A program made the position numbers and the translations under genes. A model generated the notes under the pieces. That model saw only the letters and a list, made by a program, of their open reading frames with translations, was not told the DNA's origin and ran no database searches. This document shows positions 55,673 to 64,000 of a stretch of 64,000 nucleotides of DNA, piece by piece; position 1 is the stretch's first letter, and each line of letters opens with the position of its first letter. The DNA is from [Phialemoniopsis] sp. UDSM-2020 (lineage: Eukaryota; Ascomycota; Sordariomycetes; Thyridiales; Thyridiaceae), in NCBI GenBank assembly GCA_018873225.1, contig JAEILZ010000002.1, positions 2,232,001-2,296,000 on the forward strand. The letters run 5' to 3'.

Positions 55673-57355
55673 TCACGCCGACGTCGTGCCATTGGCCGCA
55701 TTACCCCTCCGCCTTGTAACGTTCTTGATCTTGCGGTGCCCACGGACCTGAACCCTTCTGTATTTGGTGTACAGGTTGAGGATGTCCTTGACTACCACGA
55801 AGAGGCAGCCGCCCACAAGGCTCCGTCCCCATCGTTGCTGAAGCAGGCCTGTAGGTCTTCGGTTGAAAGGGGCCGCAATCCAGCCTTGGGGCAAGGTCAG
55901 TCGTAGCGCCTCCCCAATGCCCGCAGACACCACAGGGAACAGGAGAGCCGAGGTCGCAGCATTGAAGACGTCGGTAAATGTATTAGCGCGAGGCTCCTCG
56001 GCGGGCTGGAGTTCACCAGCTCCGCCCTCGCCACCATTGGCAGCATCGGCAGCAGCAGCGTCATTGCCGTTCTCTTGGTCTTCACCAACAGCAGCCTGGG
56101 GAACATCTGGCGCCGGAGCTGCATCAGCCTGTTCGCCGTCGGGCAGCCCCGCTTGGTTCGCTCGCTGATCCTCCTCGTCGACTCGAGCCTGCAACTCGTT
56201 AGCTGCAGCCTCGAGCTCATCTGCCGCAGCTTCAAGCTGACCGGCGGCAGCCTCGAGTTGCGCAGCATTGGCCGCTGCTTGATCTTGGACTGGGGCGCCG
56301 TTATCGCCGCCACCAATTCTAGCGTCGACTTCAATCACAAGCTCATCCTCGCCGAACAGACCCAGCACGGCATTACCGAGCCTCCATACAGCCCCGAACA
56401 CACCAACGTCGGCATCCTCATCGTCGGGAGGGTTCGCTGGATTGGCGTTTCCGCCATCGCCTGCGCCCGCACCGGCGCCGCCCGCTTCTTCCGTAGCAGG
56501 GCGACCGCGGAGAGCTCGGTTCAGTCTCCTGTTCAGCGGACCAAATATCTCGTACCAGATATTGTTGTAGGTTAGGCTGACAAAGGGCATGAGAGTAATG
56601 ACCCACTCGGGCGATGGAGGCCATTCGGGCATTCTATTCTGCATGACCAGGTAGCCACCGTAGAGGGTGGTGTTGGGGATCATCAGCATGCTACCCAGAC
56701 TCGGGAGAGCACGGTTGAGGAGTAAGCCCGGCGCAATCAGGTTAAGCAAGAATATCTTGAAAGCCACAGGATAGACGCTTCCCCAGGTAAGGGCTTGGTT
56801 GCGAGGGACGTATGGCACGAGCCATCGAACTGTGCGATGCTGCCCCGCAAACACGGACATAATGTAGAAGCCATAAGAGGCGGAGCCAAAGACGCTGGCA
56901 GTGGTGACGATTGTGGCGAGGACGGAAGGCGAGAATTTGCTATACGCTCGGTGTAGCCGATCGCGGAACTTGAGGAAAAGGTCGGAAGGTTCGACGACCT
57001 GGATGCGGCCGTTGCAAGCAGGGCATCGCAACTTCTTCTTGCCCTGGGAGGCTTCACTCTCGGCGACCCAACGCAGCAGGCAGTCTTCATGAGCTTCAAG
57101 GGTACAGGGACACGGGTTGACCCAAGTTGAATCGGGTGTCTCGTTGGAGTTTAGGAGGCAGATAAAGCAGGTGTGGACGTTGGGGTCGTTGATAGTAGGC
57201 TGTCGTTGGAGTGAGGGGGGCGAGATGCCAAGATCGAGAGACTGCCGCGTCGTAGATGATGAAGCTGCGTTGTCCATCTCAAGGCCTTGAGAAGCTCGTG
57301 TGGACCCATCATCGTTCGCAGCAAGAGCCGGAGGCGTGCTGCCAGGATCGGCCAT
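55673..57355 (-). CDS. RING-CH (MARCH-type) membrane E3 ubiquitin ligase
   Basis: 560 residues from the ATG at 57355, single exon. RING-CH finger near the N-terminus: C63, C66, C82, C84, H89, C92, C111, C114 (C4HC3; CFIC ... NPCPCTLEAHEDC ... RCPAC), the E2-binding fold of MARCH ligases. Several hydrophobic segments follow (SVLATIVTTASVFGSASYGF, VYPVAFKIFLLNLIAPGLLL, EWVITLMPFVSL) and one near the C-terminus (LLFPVVSAGIGEAL), then KYRRVQVRGHRK. A long Ala/Glu/Asp/Gln-rich linker with repeated LEAAAxEL sits before the last segment. Overall plan resembles fungal MARCH5-like proteins of organelle membranes; location is inferred. Divergent from sgt2. Confidence 0.85.
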   Translation of the reverse strand: MADPGSTPPALAANDDGSTRASQGLEMDNAASSSTTRQSLDLGISPPSLQRQPTINDPNVHTCFICLLNSNETPDSTWVNPCPCTLEAHEDCLLRWVAESEASQGKKKLRCPACNGRIQVVEPSDLFLKFRDRLHRAYSKFSPSVLATIVTTASVFGSASYGFYIMSVFAGQHRTVRWLVPYVPRNQALTWGSVYPVAFKIFLLNLIAPGLLLNRALPSLGSMLMIPNTTLYGGYLVMQNRMPEWPPSPEWVITLMPFVSLTYNNIWYEIFGPLNRRLNRALRGRPATEEAGGAGAGAGDGGNANPANPPDDEDADVGVFGAVWRLGNAVLGLFGEDELVIEVDARIGGGDNGAPVQDQAAANAAQLEAAAGQLEAAADELEAAANELQARVDEEDQRANQAGLPDGEQADAAPAPDVPQAAVGEDQENGNDAAAADAANGGEGGAGELQPAEEPRANTFTDVFNAATSALLFPVVSAGIGEALRLTLPQGWIAAPFNRRPTGLLQQRWGRSLVGGCLFVVVKDILNLYTKYRRVQVRGHRKIKNVTRRRGNAANGTTSA

Positions 57356-57871
57356 GGCAGGGATTGTTGAAGCTGGAGGTTTAAGAGTCAATAATCTCCT
57401 GTCGAATGCGCGCGCCTTTCCAGCTTCGACTGCGCGAGGAATAGGTTCTGGAGAGCCTCGAAAATGTTTCTCGCTTGGGCTCGAGAGAGTAGATCAATCA
57501 GCCTTGCCGCCGTGGTTAATGTCTGCTGGTCGTTTTGCATGTGGAGGTATTGATTTCCGATAAGAGGAATTCCTTATCTAAACGTGCACTAGTTACAGTA
57601 GAACAATCCCACCAGAACTCCCTGAACCTGGGATGGCATGGGCGGCTACAGCTGCTCCCTGTGACGACCCCAGGGCCCACACGCATTTCTAGACCCCTCT
57701 ATCCGATTCTGCCCAAACTTCTGGTCCATGTGGTCTGGCCCGTTTGTTGGTTCGTTTCCCCATTGGCTTTAACCACTACCATTGTTGTCGTTTATTGAGG
57801 ACCGTATTTTGCTTTGACTTTCTTCCTGCATTTGCACATCCTCACACTCTGCGCAAGTCAGTCCTATCAAG
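57356..57871. promoter_or_regulatory. Divergent promoter of the RING-CH gene and sgt2
   Basis: 517 bp between two divergent starts. CT-rich tract and CCACTACC near 57770 on the sgt2 side. No other feature supported. Confidence 0.45.
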
Positions 57872-59148
57872 ATGGTAAGCACCTGGAGTTTGCCCTTCTC
57901 ATGCGTCTGCAAGCGCCCGCGCCGCACGTCTTTGTGCATCTCTTGCCCCCACCTCACAGCAAAACACCCACTGACCGCATTCAGGCCTCAAACTCCAAGC
58001 AGCGCCTTGCGCTGGCGATCTGCGACTTCCTGAACGCTTCCGTCAAGGACGGCACCCTCTCCGCCGATGATGCCGACTCCATCGATGTCGCCGTCAACTG
58101 CATCAGCGAGTCCTTCAAGGTCGACCCCTCCGACAAGGCCGCCGTCGCCGACGCCATCGGCGACCAGAACCTGCTCAAGATCTATGGCGTGTACGAGAAG
58201 ATGAAAGGCTCCTCCAAGCCCGCTGGCGCCGCGACGAGCGACACCAAGCCGGCCGGGCCCGTGTCGGAGGACAAGAAGAAGGAGGCCGAGGCCCTCAAGT
58301 CCAAGGGCAACGCCGCCATGGCGCAGAAGGACTACCCCGCCGCCATCGACCTGTACAGCCAGGCGCTCGCCCTGCACCCCGGCAACGCCATCTTCCTCTC
58401 CAACCGCGCCGCCGCCTACAGCGCTGCTAAGGACCACGAGAGCGCCCGCGCCGATGCCGAGGCCGCCGTCGAGGTCGACCCCAAGTACACCAAGGCCTGG
58501 AGCAGACTCGGCCTGGCTCGTTTCGCGCTCGGCGACGCCAAGGGCTCGATGGAGGCCTACAAGAAGGGCATTGAGTACGAGGGCAACGGTGGCAGTGATG
58601 CCATGAAGAAGGGCTACGAGACGGCCAAGAGACGCGCGGACGAGCTGGCTGCCGACGAGGCGCAGGCCACTGCTGCTGCGCGGGACGCTGGTGTCAGCGG
58701 CACCCCAAGCCTGAGCGATCTTGCGGGCATGTTTGGCGGCGGTGCTGGCGGTGCTGGCGGTGCTGGCGGCGCCGGCGGTATGCCCGACTTCAGCTCCATC
58801 ATGAACAACCCCATGTTCGCGTCCATGGCCCAGAACCTCATGAGCAACCCGGACCTCATGGGCAACCTCATGAGCAACCCCCGCCTGCGCGACATGGCGA
58901 ACCAGTTTGGTAGCGGCGGCGGCATGCCCGACATGTCGGCGCTGATGTCGGATCCTAGCATTGCTGAGATGTGAGTACTACCAATTTTCCCCTTCCTATA
59001 TATTTGTGTACATGTTCGCAGTACTGACATGCGCTCTTTCAGGGCACGGAACATGATGGGAGGCGCTGGTGGTGCCCCTGGTGCCCCTGGTGCCGGTGGC
59101 GCAGGTCGTGGCAATGGCCAGGGTGGCCAGGGTGGTGCGAACCAGTAG
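57872..59148 (+). CDS. sgt2: SGT2-type small glutamine-rich TPR co-chaperone
   Basis: Cytosolic co-chaperone that passes tail-anchored proteins from Hsp70 to the Get3/Get4-Get5 pathway. Three exons: 57872-57874 (the ATG alone), 57985-58970, 59043-59148; 364 residues. N-terminal dimerisation/Get5-binding domain (ASNSKQRLALAICDFL ... LLKIYGVYEKM), then three TPRs (EAEALKSKGNAAMAQKDYPA, GNAIFLSNRAAAYSAAKDHE, YTKAWSRLGLARFALGDAKG), then a Gly/Ala-rich stretch (GAGGAGGAGG) and the Met/Asn-rich substrate-binding region (NNPMFASMAQNLMSNPDLMG). The end is Gly/Ala/Gln-rich. Introns: GTAAGC ... TTCAG and GTGAGT ... TTCAG. Confidence 0.94.
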
Positions 59149-59748
59149 ACCAGCACAAGCATCTGACTGCATACATGTGGCGCGAATGGGCGTCATGTAG
59201 TTGTTTTGTGATAGCTTTGTTGACTTAGACTAGATCATGACGCGTTACCTGGAGGGGGAAGGAATTTGGCCGGATGGCGAGATAGCATACCCAGCGAGGG
59301 CTTTTATGGTGGAATAAAAAAACGACTCACGACACATCATTGTTCCCTATCCCATTGTTGGGGGAGCCAACTCGTTGCAAGCCCCGTAATGAAACCGTCT
59401 TCTCTTGTCAACTCAGAATTGTTGTTTATCATCCGTCGTGAAAGTCAACTCGACATTCGTGACAATCTTGCAATTTATGCTGTGTTCTGGTGATGGTTTG
59501 CGCGTGGTTCTACTTACGTCGATGGTAGTTTCGTATTCGATCGAAAAAAATGTCATATCATGAGATATCACCATCAATGGAACAAAGTGATATACATGGA
59601 AGTCAGGCTTCGTGAGCAAGGGGTGGCCGTGCTTATCGTTTAGACTTAGCGTGGAGTGCTATGTGAAACTCGCCAAACGACATAAGTGGATATTAGTGAA
59701 CTTCACCCTTTCAACCAACTGATCACCCTTCGAACTTCCATCTCACCC
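59149..59748. other. Intergenic region
   Basis: 3' flank of sgt2 and promoter of the next gene. No other gene supported. Confidence 0.4.
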
Positions 59749-60824
59749 ATGCACAGGCCAGCCATCACAAGTCCTAGAATAGTGCGTCATGCGTGTCGCG
59801 TGGCTCATGGTGCTTCAAGGCAGTCATTTGCCCGGATAGCCCATTGCGATACCTTACGCCAGTCGCCCAAGCCATCCCGTAGACCAGTTATGACTGACCA
59901 CAACCGCCAGCATCGGCTGTTGTCGAGCAGTACCGCTCAAAGACACACAGAACAGCCCAAAAAGGAGACATATCTGGACTTTATGCCAAAGCCGGACGTG
60001 GACTTTGATCGCATTGCAAGGTCCATGACATGCAGCAGTTTCCACAACTCGGCATGGGGATTTGTTGTAAGGCTCCCATGTTCCTTAGTTGTCAATTCGT
60101 TATGCTAAAGTAGACCCTCTAGGTGTATCGTTGCACTGAAGGCGATGATACTGTCTGGGATTACTTTTTGCAGACCTTGCGTGACCAGGTCGAGGAGACT
60201 CTTAGGTTCTACCTGCGAGAGGATCTCCTCCCTTTCCATGACCTCCATATTATTGATAACAAAGGGCTCTAGTAAGCATGGCCACAATCTCGCCCGACTT
60301 CTTTTTCCTTTCTTGATCAAAAGCTGATTACTGTCGGCAGTGGTGCTACGTCTCATCAGATACGAGAAAACTTCCAGGCCTGGGTGCCCCAGAATCTCGA
60401 AGAAAGACTTCGGCCGGGGGCAACCGGTGGTGACAACGAGATTGATTGGATCTACGCATCATCTACGCCGAGGTATGAGTATTGTCTGTTCTTCGACGAC
60501 CTTTGCTCGGAGTCGATGAGCTATAAGGAAGGCCTGAATTCACAGGTGGTCAAATTGCTATGTAAGAAGTGGGAGTCACCATGGACCCTCGAAGAGCGGA
60601 ACTACACCGTACCCGAACCGTTTCATGACGGCGCTACCGAGTACGATGAGGAAGATGTGGGCTGGATGTACTTGCCGCTATACGAGTACGTGGACAGGTA
60701 CGCTATGCTGTCGAAATGCGATTGGGACGATCAGTATGTTCGGCCGCCTTATATAGATGGATCCGAGTCAGAGGATCAACTGGTCGGCCATTGGAGACGG
60801 AAGTCGGTAGTACAGGACAGCTGA
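59749..60824 (+). CDS. Uncharacterised fungal-family protein, three exons
   Basis: Exons 59749-60066, 60123-60271, 60341-60824; 316 residues. Introns of 56 and 69 nt with GTAAGG and GTAAGC donors and CTAG/GGCAG acceptors keep one frame. Core: AWGFV-VYRCTEGDDTVWDYFLQTL, RFYLREDLLPFHDLHIID, KGLYGATSHQIRENFQAWVPQ. Then an acidic, Tyr/Trp-rich C-terminal half (EYCLFFDDLC, DEEDVGWMYLPLYEYVDRY). I recall this 'WGFVIYRCTY...' pattern from large, lineage-expanded families of unnamed proteins in plant- and insect-associated ascomycetes; no function known to me. The N-terminal 60 residues are Arg/His/Ser-rich and could be a mitochondrial presequence or mis-set start. Confidence 0.72.
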
Positions 60825-61378
60825 TGATCATGGATACGCGACTGTTGATTCCTGGACCGAGACTCCTGCTGCAAAAAGATCATATTAAATCATATTAATC
60901 TAGTAGTCGGCCTTTACATACGCCCATACACTAGTCTGAGCGAGGGACACTTCAATGTTCCTGCAGCGAGCTTTGAAAGACCACGTTAACTGTTCAGCTG
61001 TTAAGCAGAGAACGCAACAAAGAAGCCAATGCGAACTCGTATATCTCCATTGGTGATCAATCGTTAGCCTCGTATCCGCTATATGGTTCCGTGACTATGA
61101 GCTTTTGACTGGTCATTTAGCCTATACCGGAATGCTAATCCGATATTTCAGGATATGTCCTGCAGTAAAAAGGGCGGCACATGGCAAAATCGACAGTAGG
61201 GCGAGCAGCAGAATATTGTCCTCGGCTCTCGGTGTCAATCGTGCGGATGATGTTGGTAGATCTGACTTCCGTCTACAAATACTGGGAGGATTGCCTCAAG
61301 CCCAATCGTCTTTCTCTACTCTTCCACGCAAGGCTGAGAGATGCGACCCAAAACCAACTACTCAAACTTGTAGCTGAA
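60825..61378. other. Intergenic region
   Basis: The frame of the following gene is open back to 61181, but that part lacks family sequence and is treated as leader. Nothing else supported. Confidence 0.4.
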
Positions 61379-62290
61379 ATGCACTGCTCATACATCCTCG
61401 GGATTCTCTCCCAGGCTGCCTCTTTGGCGACTGCATTAACCATCATCCAGCGCCAATCCGCCACCCAAGTGGCGAAGCTCTCGGGATGGGTCGAGACAAT
61501 GTCGGTGCGATCCAACGGCCAGTTGCTAACCACATTGGTCAACACGCCCGAGCTGTGGTCGATTGACCCCTTGACCAAGCAAACTTCCAAGATTCTCTCC
61601 TTTCCGGGCGCTCTTGGTCTGACAGGTATGGCTGAGATCTCGCCCGACATCTTCGTTGTCGTGGCGGGCAACTTCAGCACGAGCACTTACGAACTCGGAT
61701 CCGGCTCTTACACCGTTTATAAGGTCGACCTGGCCGGCAGTGTACCGACGTCGACCCTGATCAAGAAGGTGCCAGAGAGCAGTTTCTTCATCGGCGTCAC
61801 GCCTTTGAACGACGACACCGTTTTCATCGCTGATGCCGGCGCCGGCGCCATCTACACCCTGAAGGTCTCGACAGGCGAGTACGGTATAGCGATGCAGGAC
61901 GCCACCATGAAAGCGCCCACCTCGGCTTTCATTCAGGAGGGTATTCACGGCATCAAGTACCACGATGGCTTTATCTACTTCACCAACGCATTCGGTAACA
62001 CCTTCAACAAGGTCAAGGTCGAGGCTGATGGTAAAATAGTAGATCCTGTCATTCCCATAAACAGTAGCCTACAGGGGCCCGAGGACTTTGTCATTGCTGC
62101 CGATGGGACAGCCTACGTCTCGACCATGAATGGAGATGGCCTCTTCAAGATTACACCCGCTGGCGAGGCTACTCGTTTTGCAGTCACAGCTCTGGGCACT
62201 ACCTGCGGTTTTGGACGTACGGACGAGGATAAGGAAATTCTTTACATGGCAACAAGTCAGGGAGAGATATTATCTATAGTGGCCAAGTAG
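61379..62290 (+). CDS. Secreted six-bladed beta-propeller (SMP-30/gluconolactonase-like)
   Basis: 303 residues from the ATG at 61379, chosen because it gives a signal peptide (YILGILSQAASLATALTI) directly before the propeller; an upstream in-frame ATG at 61181 is less likely. Repeating blades: VETMSVRSNGQLLTT, LGLTGMAEISPDIFVVVAGN, SYTVYKVDLAG, FFIGVTPLNDDTVFIADAG, GIHGIKYHDGFIYFTNA, PEDFVIAADGTAYVST, GDGLFKITPAG. Fungi carry many such secreted proteins, some beside secondary-metabolite genes. Metal-binding or lactonase activity cannot be judged from sequence alone. No intron needed. Confidence 0.82.
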   Translation: MHCSYILGILSQAASLATALTIIQRQSATQVAKLSGWVETMSVRSNGQLLTTLVNTPELWSIDPLTKQTSKILSFPGALGLTGMAEISPDIFVVVAGNFSTSTYELGSGSYTVYKVDLAGSVPTSTLIKKVPESSFFIGVTPLNDDTVFIADAGAGAIYTLKVSTGEYGIAMQDATMKAPTSAFIQEGIHGIKYHDGFIYFTNAFGNTFNKVKVEADGKIVDPVIPINSSLQGPEDFVIAADGTAYVSTMNGDGLFKITPAGEATRFAVTALGTTCGFGRTDEDKEILYMATSQGEILSIVAK

Positions 62291-63253
62291 AGAATAGACA
62301 AAACCTATTCTTCACACACAGAGCAGATCATCAGTTTTCACTAGTCTCTTCGATCATGACACAGGCTACTACCACATTCTATACTGTTGTGCACTAACGA
62401 GCACCTTCCTACACGGTCTCATTATGATCCCAGGTGTGCTAGGGTTGATGTCCCTTGCTTTCCTGCACAATCAGATTGACAAAAGCATATTGGAATCGTC
62501 GACCTGGTCGTCAGGAGAGTGGGCTCGCAACACGAAGGATGTTAGAATTTGGCTAGGTGATGTACATTCAGGGGCCGAGGTTGGCCGCATTATACTTGTC
62601 ACTTCTTCGTTGCAGGACAAGCTCGGGGGCTTCGCCGGTAAGGAAGGAAGATTCTACTACTTGCATGGGCTGGCCACATTTACTCCGATTGCAGGTCAAT
62701 GCATTGCTGAGACATCGCGGATTTAACAGGAGAGGGAAGATGACAACTACGTGGACCTTGATTAAGCTTTATAATAGATGATAAACTCAAACTGAGCACA
62801 ACAGAGCAAGGACCATATGGCCCAACGGTGAGACTGGGTGGTTAGTCTGATACATGAATTTACGAAAGCCAACTCTGAGTTCCTGATAAGGAGTCACTCA
62901 TTTGAACCTGCTGTTGTGGTTTTTTTTCTTTGGCTCATTTCCTTTTTGCCTTCTTCTCACTTCTGGTCGTTTTTACACAGATACCAGGAGTGACAAAGTC
63001 ATTGATTTCGCCCCTAGGTCACCGACTGGTCCTTTTGCCGATTAGGTAGCTGTCTCGCACGGCTTTGTACTGACGACATTAAGCTTTGGATTGCGGCATG
63101 CCATGCTATGCCATGCAGCTCATCTCTTTGCAAGTTAACTTAGAGAGTAGTACCGTCATTTATGGGACTTGTGGAAATTTGATAGTAGCAGAGCTGGGCT
63201 CAGTATCGGAATGAATTATTGCCAATATACGTGTACAACGGACATCAGTGGCA
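62291..63253. other. Intergenic region with a weak 100-codon ORF
   Basis: A plus-strand ORF at 62424-62726 (MIPGVLGLMSLAFLHNQ ... GRFYYLHGLATFTPIAGQ) has plausible composition in its second half but no recognised family, and could be a remnant. The rest shows no coding signal. Confidence 0.35.
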
Positions 63254-64000
63254 CTATGAACCACGAATAGCAAGCTCAGAGTGTGCCTGCTTAACTAAAG
63301 AATCAAGATCGTAATGCCAGATCCGGTGAAACATCTCGGTAATCTCCCTGGCAAACTTCTCGTGATCAGACCCTCTATCTTCTTCCTGCCATTGGAACAA
63401 CGCCACTGATTCTCGAGTAGCCCCGATGAGCCATTGCGTCCGCTCATACCGCACGTCACTATACACTTGCAGTGCATCTGTGAGACGCTTCTTTCTTTTC
63501 TCTACCGACAGTGACTTGCACAAGTCCTTGGCCTCGGTGAATTCATTAACAACCTGCCCGAGGAGTGTTGCAAGAACAAGGGCATCCTCGATTCCGAACC
63601 CCGCTCCTGCTCCCAGGTGAGGTCCACACGCGTGGGCCGCATCTCCAGCAAGGCAGATAGGACCTTTCGCGTATGACTTTGCGGGGTGCTCTAGCATGTC
63701 GAAGATAGCCCATTTCTCAATGTCGCCCGGGGGCAAAAGTCCAACGATAGCCTTTGCAGTGGGATGCCACCCTTCGAGAACGGCCAAGGCCCCCTCACGG
63801 GAGCCTTTTCCAGTGTGCGTGACGTTACGGTTCGAGATGTGATCCTTGCTGTCTGCTTTCTCAGAGTTAGGGCTCCAGGGATCGGTATCCGTGACGAACA
63901 CGACAATGTTGAGCACGGAGCCTTCAGCAACCGGATAGGTGATGATATGGGCGTCGGGACCGTTGTACATAAACCGAGTGCTGGTCCGATAGGGCCCAAG
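63254..64000 (-). CDS. FAD-dependent monooxygenase, salicylate-hydroxylase-like (5' end beyond window)
   Basis: C-terminal 248 codons of a class A flavin monooxygenase; the N-terminal GxGxxG motif lies off the right edge. Visible: YNGPDAHIITYPVAEGSVLNIVVFV, EKWAIFDMLEHPAKSYAKGP, the FAD-ribityl motif CLAGDAAHACGPHLGAGAGFGIEDALVLATLL, and the helical end YSDVRYERTQWLIGATRES ... MFHRIWHYDL. Such enzymes hydroxylate, sometimes with decarboxylation, aromatic acids using NAD(P)H. The family's usual length is about 420-450 residues, so roughly 40% is missing. Substrate unknown. Confidence 0.9.
   Translation of the reverse strand, partial: LGPYRTSTRFMYNGPDAHIITYPVAEGSVLNIVVFVTDTDPWSPNSEKADSKDHISNRNVTHTGKGSREGALAVLEGWHPTAKAIVGLLPPGDIEKWAIFDMLEHPAKSYAKGPICLAGDAAHACGPHLGAGAGFGIEDALVLATLLGQVVNEFTEAKDLCKSLSVEKRKKRLTDALQVYSDVRYERTQWLIGATRESVALFQWQEEDRGSDHEKFAREITEMFHRIWHYDLDSLVKQAHSELAIRGS

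Noticed and set aside
61181..61378. N-terminal extension of the beta-propeller gene from an upstream ATG
   Set aside because: The extra 66 residues have no family sequence and would bury the signal peptide.
62424..62726. 100-codon ORF, possible gene
   Set aside because: Some plausible composition, but no homologue recalled and no promoter signals; noted only under the intergenic entry.

Overview
The window looks like chromosomal DNA of a filamentous ascomycete (Pezizomycotina, most likely a Sordariomycete). Genes on both strands are split by short introns (about 50-210 nt) with GTRAGT-like donors, CTRAC-like branch points and YAG acceptors, and promoters carry TATA/CCAAT elements. Several gene families are ones I know mainly from mould genomes: nst1, a DUF6987/DUF3659 LEA-like protein, a HeLo-NACHT-ankyrin receptor, and the fungal ubiquitin-like/zinc-finger protein. 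I saw no transposon, CRISPR array, rRNA or convincing tRNA. Splice junctions were placed by eye from sequence signals, reading frame and remembered family sequences.

Left part (1-13.7 kb): four genes for low-complexity, highly charged or Q-rich proteins. A LEA-like DUF3659/DUF6987 protein runs off the left edge (1-3142, minus). A shorter DUF3659 protein follows (4676-5569, minus). Two paralogues (9604-10151 minus; 12585-13675 plus) share an alternating hydrophobic/polar C-terminal segment and an intron at the same codon. A conserved unknown gene (10955-11738, minus) lies between the paralogues. About 4 kb (5.6-9.6 kb) has no gene I can support.

Middle (15-37.7 kb) is mostly housekeeping: acetolactate synthase (15333-17716), an orphan gene overlapping tail-to-tail with a PEP-mutase family gene (18553-20043), a ubiquitin-like/RanBP2-zinc-finger protein (20721-22254), mitochondrial ribosomal protein mL40 (22938-23492), the Rho2 GTPase with a 6-nt micro-exon (24172-25309), nst1 (28374-32180), a single-pass mucin-like membrane protein (34806-36086) and a short-chain dehydrogenase with an altered active site (36749-37663).

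Region 38-53 kb is the accessory part. It holds a candidate tiny Cys/His protein, a weak two-exon candidate, and a large NLR-type receptor (HeLo-NACHT-about 20 ankyrin repeats, 40585-45057). Next come two divergently transcribed flavin oxidases: a sarcosine-oxidase-like enzyme with a GC-AG intron (45276-46891) and an L-amino-acid-oxidase-like enzyme (47498-49354). Snr protein SmF (49779-50110), a 20-residue metallothionein (50843-50905) and an orphan ORF (51777-52352) follow.

Right part (53.7-64 kb): galactokinase (53773-55435), a RING-CH membrane E3 ligase (55673-57355) divergent from the SGT2 co-chaperone (57872-59148), a three-exon gene of an uncharacterised fungal family (59749-60824), a secreted beta-propeller protein (61379-62290) and the 3' part of an FAD monooxygenase cut by the right edge (63254-64000). 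Apart from the paired oxidases, neighbouring genes show no obvious shared pathway, which is normal for a fungal chromosome.
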